NCBI GenBank assembly: GCA_016875155.1
Contig: VGSD01000221.1
Location: 1 to 5,475, forward strand
DNA: 5,475 nt
Source: Deltaproteobacteria bacterium
GTDB lineage: Bacteria; Desulfobacterota; BSN033; UBA1163
Reading direction: 5' to 3'
Below, in pieces: positions 4,656 to 5,475 of the stretch. The translations under genes and the position numbers were made by a program. Every line of letters starts with the position of its first letter. Position 1 is the first letter of the stretch. A model generated the notes under the pieces. That model was not told the origin of the DNA. It was given only the letters and a program-made list of their open reading frames with translations, and searched no databases.

Positions 4656-5475
4656 TAAGATAAAAATTCGATGGCCAGTTTATTGAACTTCTCTGGATAC
4701 TCTTCATGAGGAGTGTGTCCGGCCTTTTCAAAGATCACCAGTTTCGATCCCTTCCAAAGTTCATTTAATTTCTGTGACCGCTCTAAGGGAATGGCTTTAT
4801 CTTCTCTCCCATGAATGATTAAAGTCGGTATGCTCATTTTGGCCAGAAGGTTAGCCTCCTTTTCGACATAGGGCTCTTTTAAGACATTCCGAAGGATAAA
4901 CATTAAACCAGCATAAGATCCTTTGATACACAAAGGTTGCAAGACTTCTTGACAATACTGATCGGTTGCCTTGTTCTTATCGTAGAACCATACCGTCCTG
5001 ATATTGTTCTTCATCAAAGCATCTCCGGGAATAGCATTCATAAATTCGCCAATAAATGGGAACTGGTAAATCTTGCCGATCGTTGTCATCGGATATGGGA
5101 TAACTGTCGGATCAACTAAAATAAGCCGATCAACCCTATCGGGATAATGAGCAGCCACATAAACTGATATTCCTCCGCCCATGGATTGTCCCCCAAGAGT
5201 AGCCTTTTTGATATTTAAAGCATCCATGAATCCAACAATCTGTTTTCCATACCGTTCGAAACTGTATTCATTCTCCTTCAATCTTTCGCTATAGCCCCAT
5301 CCCCAGAGATCGATTACGTAGACCTTAAACTTTTCAGCCAGGGCATTGATATTTTGTTTCCACATGACGGTATGGTACAGGAACCCATGAATCAGTATGA
5401 CAGGCGGGCCGTTGCCTGCTTCAACATAGTGGACCTTTTTGCCATCCACAGTGACAAATTTCCCCTTGGCAAATT
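4655..5475 (-). CDS. Alpha/beta hydrolase, 5' end cut by the window edge
   Basis: This is a serine hydrolase of the alpha/beta fold (epoxide hydrolase / MhpC / carboxylesterase-like). Counting from the GTG at 5449, the oxyanion-hole motif is HGF (21-23), the nucleophile is S89 in GGQSMGG, the acid is D217 in HGREDKAIP and the histidine is H245 in KAGHTPHEEYP. Residues about 115-200 form the variable cap that sets the substrate. The frame stays open to the right edge, reading FAKGKFVTV just before DGKKVHYVEAG, which is the normal start of this fold. The true start is therefore probably outside the window and GTG 5449 is not convincing. The 3' end is intact: the stop TAG (4657-4655) shares its last base with the neighbouring 141-bp element. 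Lines sampled from this gene look more AT-rich (roughly 40% GC) than a line from the radical SAM gene (55%), which may mean a different origin. The substrate cannot be predicted. Confidence 0.88.
   Translation of the reverse strand, partial: FAKGKFVTVDGKKVHYVEAGNGPPVILIHGFLYHTVMWKQNINALAEKFKVYVIDLWGWGYSERLKENEYSFERYGKQIVGFMDALNIKKATLGGQSMGGGISVYVAAHYPDRVDRLILVDPTVIPYPMTTIGKIYQFPFIGEFMNAIPGDALMKNNIRTVWFYDKNKATDQYCQEVLQPLCIKGSYAGLMFILRNVLKEPYVEKEANLLAKMSIPTLIIHGREDKAIPLERSQKLNELWKGSKLVIFEKAGHTPHEEYPEKFNKLAIEFLS

Noticed and set aside
5447..5449. GTG as the start of the hydrolase
   Set aside because: The frame continues upstream to the window edge with residues typical of the fold's N-terminus; the purine-rich AAGGGGA is about 12 nt away, too far for a good RBS.

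Overview
The window is a stretch of bacterial chromosome with five protein genes. Four lie in tandem on the + strand and one, cut by the right edge, runs towards them on the - strand. Gene content (membrane-anchored lytic transglycosylase, PflX-type radical SAM protein, bacterial PolX with a PHP domain), Shine-Dalgarno sites and a moderate GC content indicate a bacterium. An anaerobic or microaerophilic lineage such as the former Deltaproteobacteria or Nitrospirota would fit the radical SAM gene and the style of intergenic repeats, but this is a weak inference and no marker gene is present.

Layout: 1-78 is a leader with a candidate promoter and an 8-bp perfect inverted repeat reaching into the ribosome binding site. 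79-714 encodes a single-pass lytic transglycosylase. 715-765 is a short spacer with a second inverted repeat covering the next ribosome binding site. 766-1671 encodes a radical SAM protein. 1672-1792 is an intergenic region almost filled by a symmetric array of CGAAT/ATTCG units. 1793-2707 encodes an unrecognised 304-residue protein with a predicted coiled coil, a possible winged helix and a PD-(D/E)xK nuclease-like core. 2832-4547 encodes DNA polymerase X (polX). 4655 to the right edge is the C-terminal and middle part of an alpha/beta hydrolase on the - strand.

The most striking content is in the spacers. The 2674-2814 and 4515-4655 intervals are two copies, in opposite orientation, of one non-coding element. 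Both are exactly 141 bp, with 24-bp terminal inverted repeats built on GGGGACGGGTTCAC and a 93-bp interior that aligns without gaps at 63/93 identity. This is a small mobile or MITE-like repeat family. Both copies sit on gene ends: copy 1 supplies the last ten codons and stop of the nuclease-like gene, copy 2 supplies the last ten codons and stop of polX, and copy 2 also touches the stop codon of the convergent hydrolase gene.

Functionally, the nuclease-like protein and PolX are adjacent and could both act on DNA, but the 141-bp element between them makes a shared operon uncertain. The transglycosylase, radical SAM protein and hydrolase have no evident common pathway. No RNA gene, CRISPR array or transposase gene is visible.
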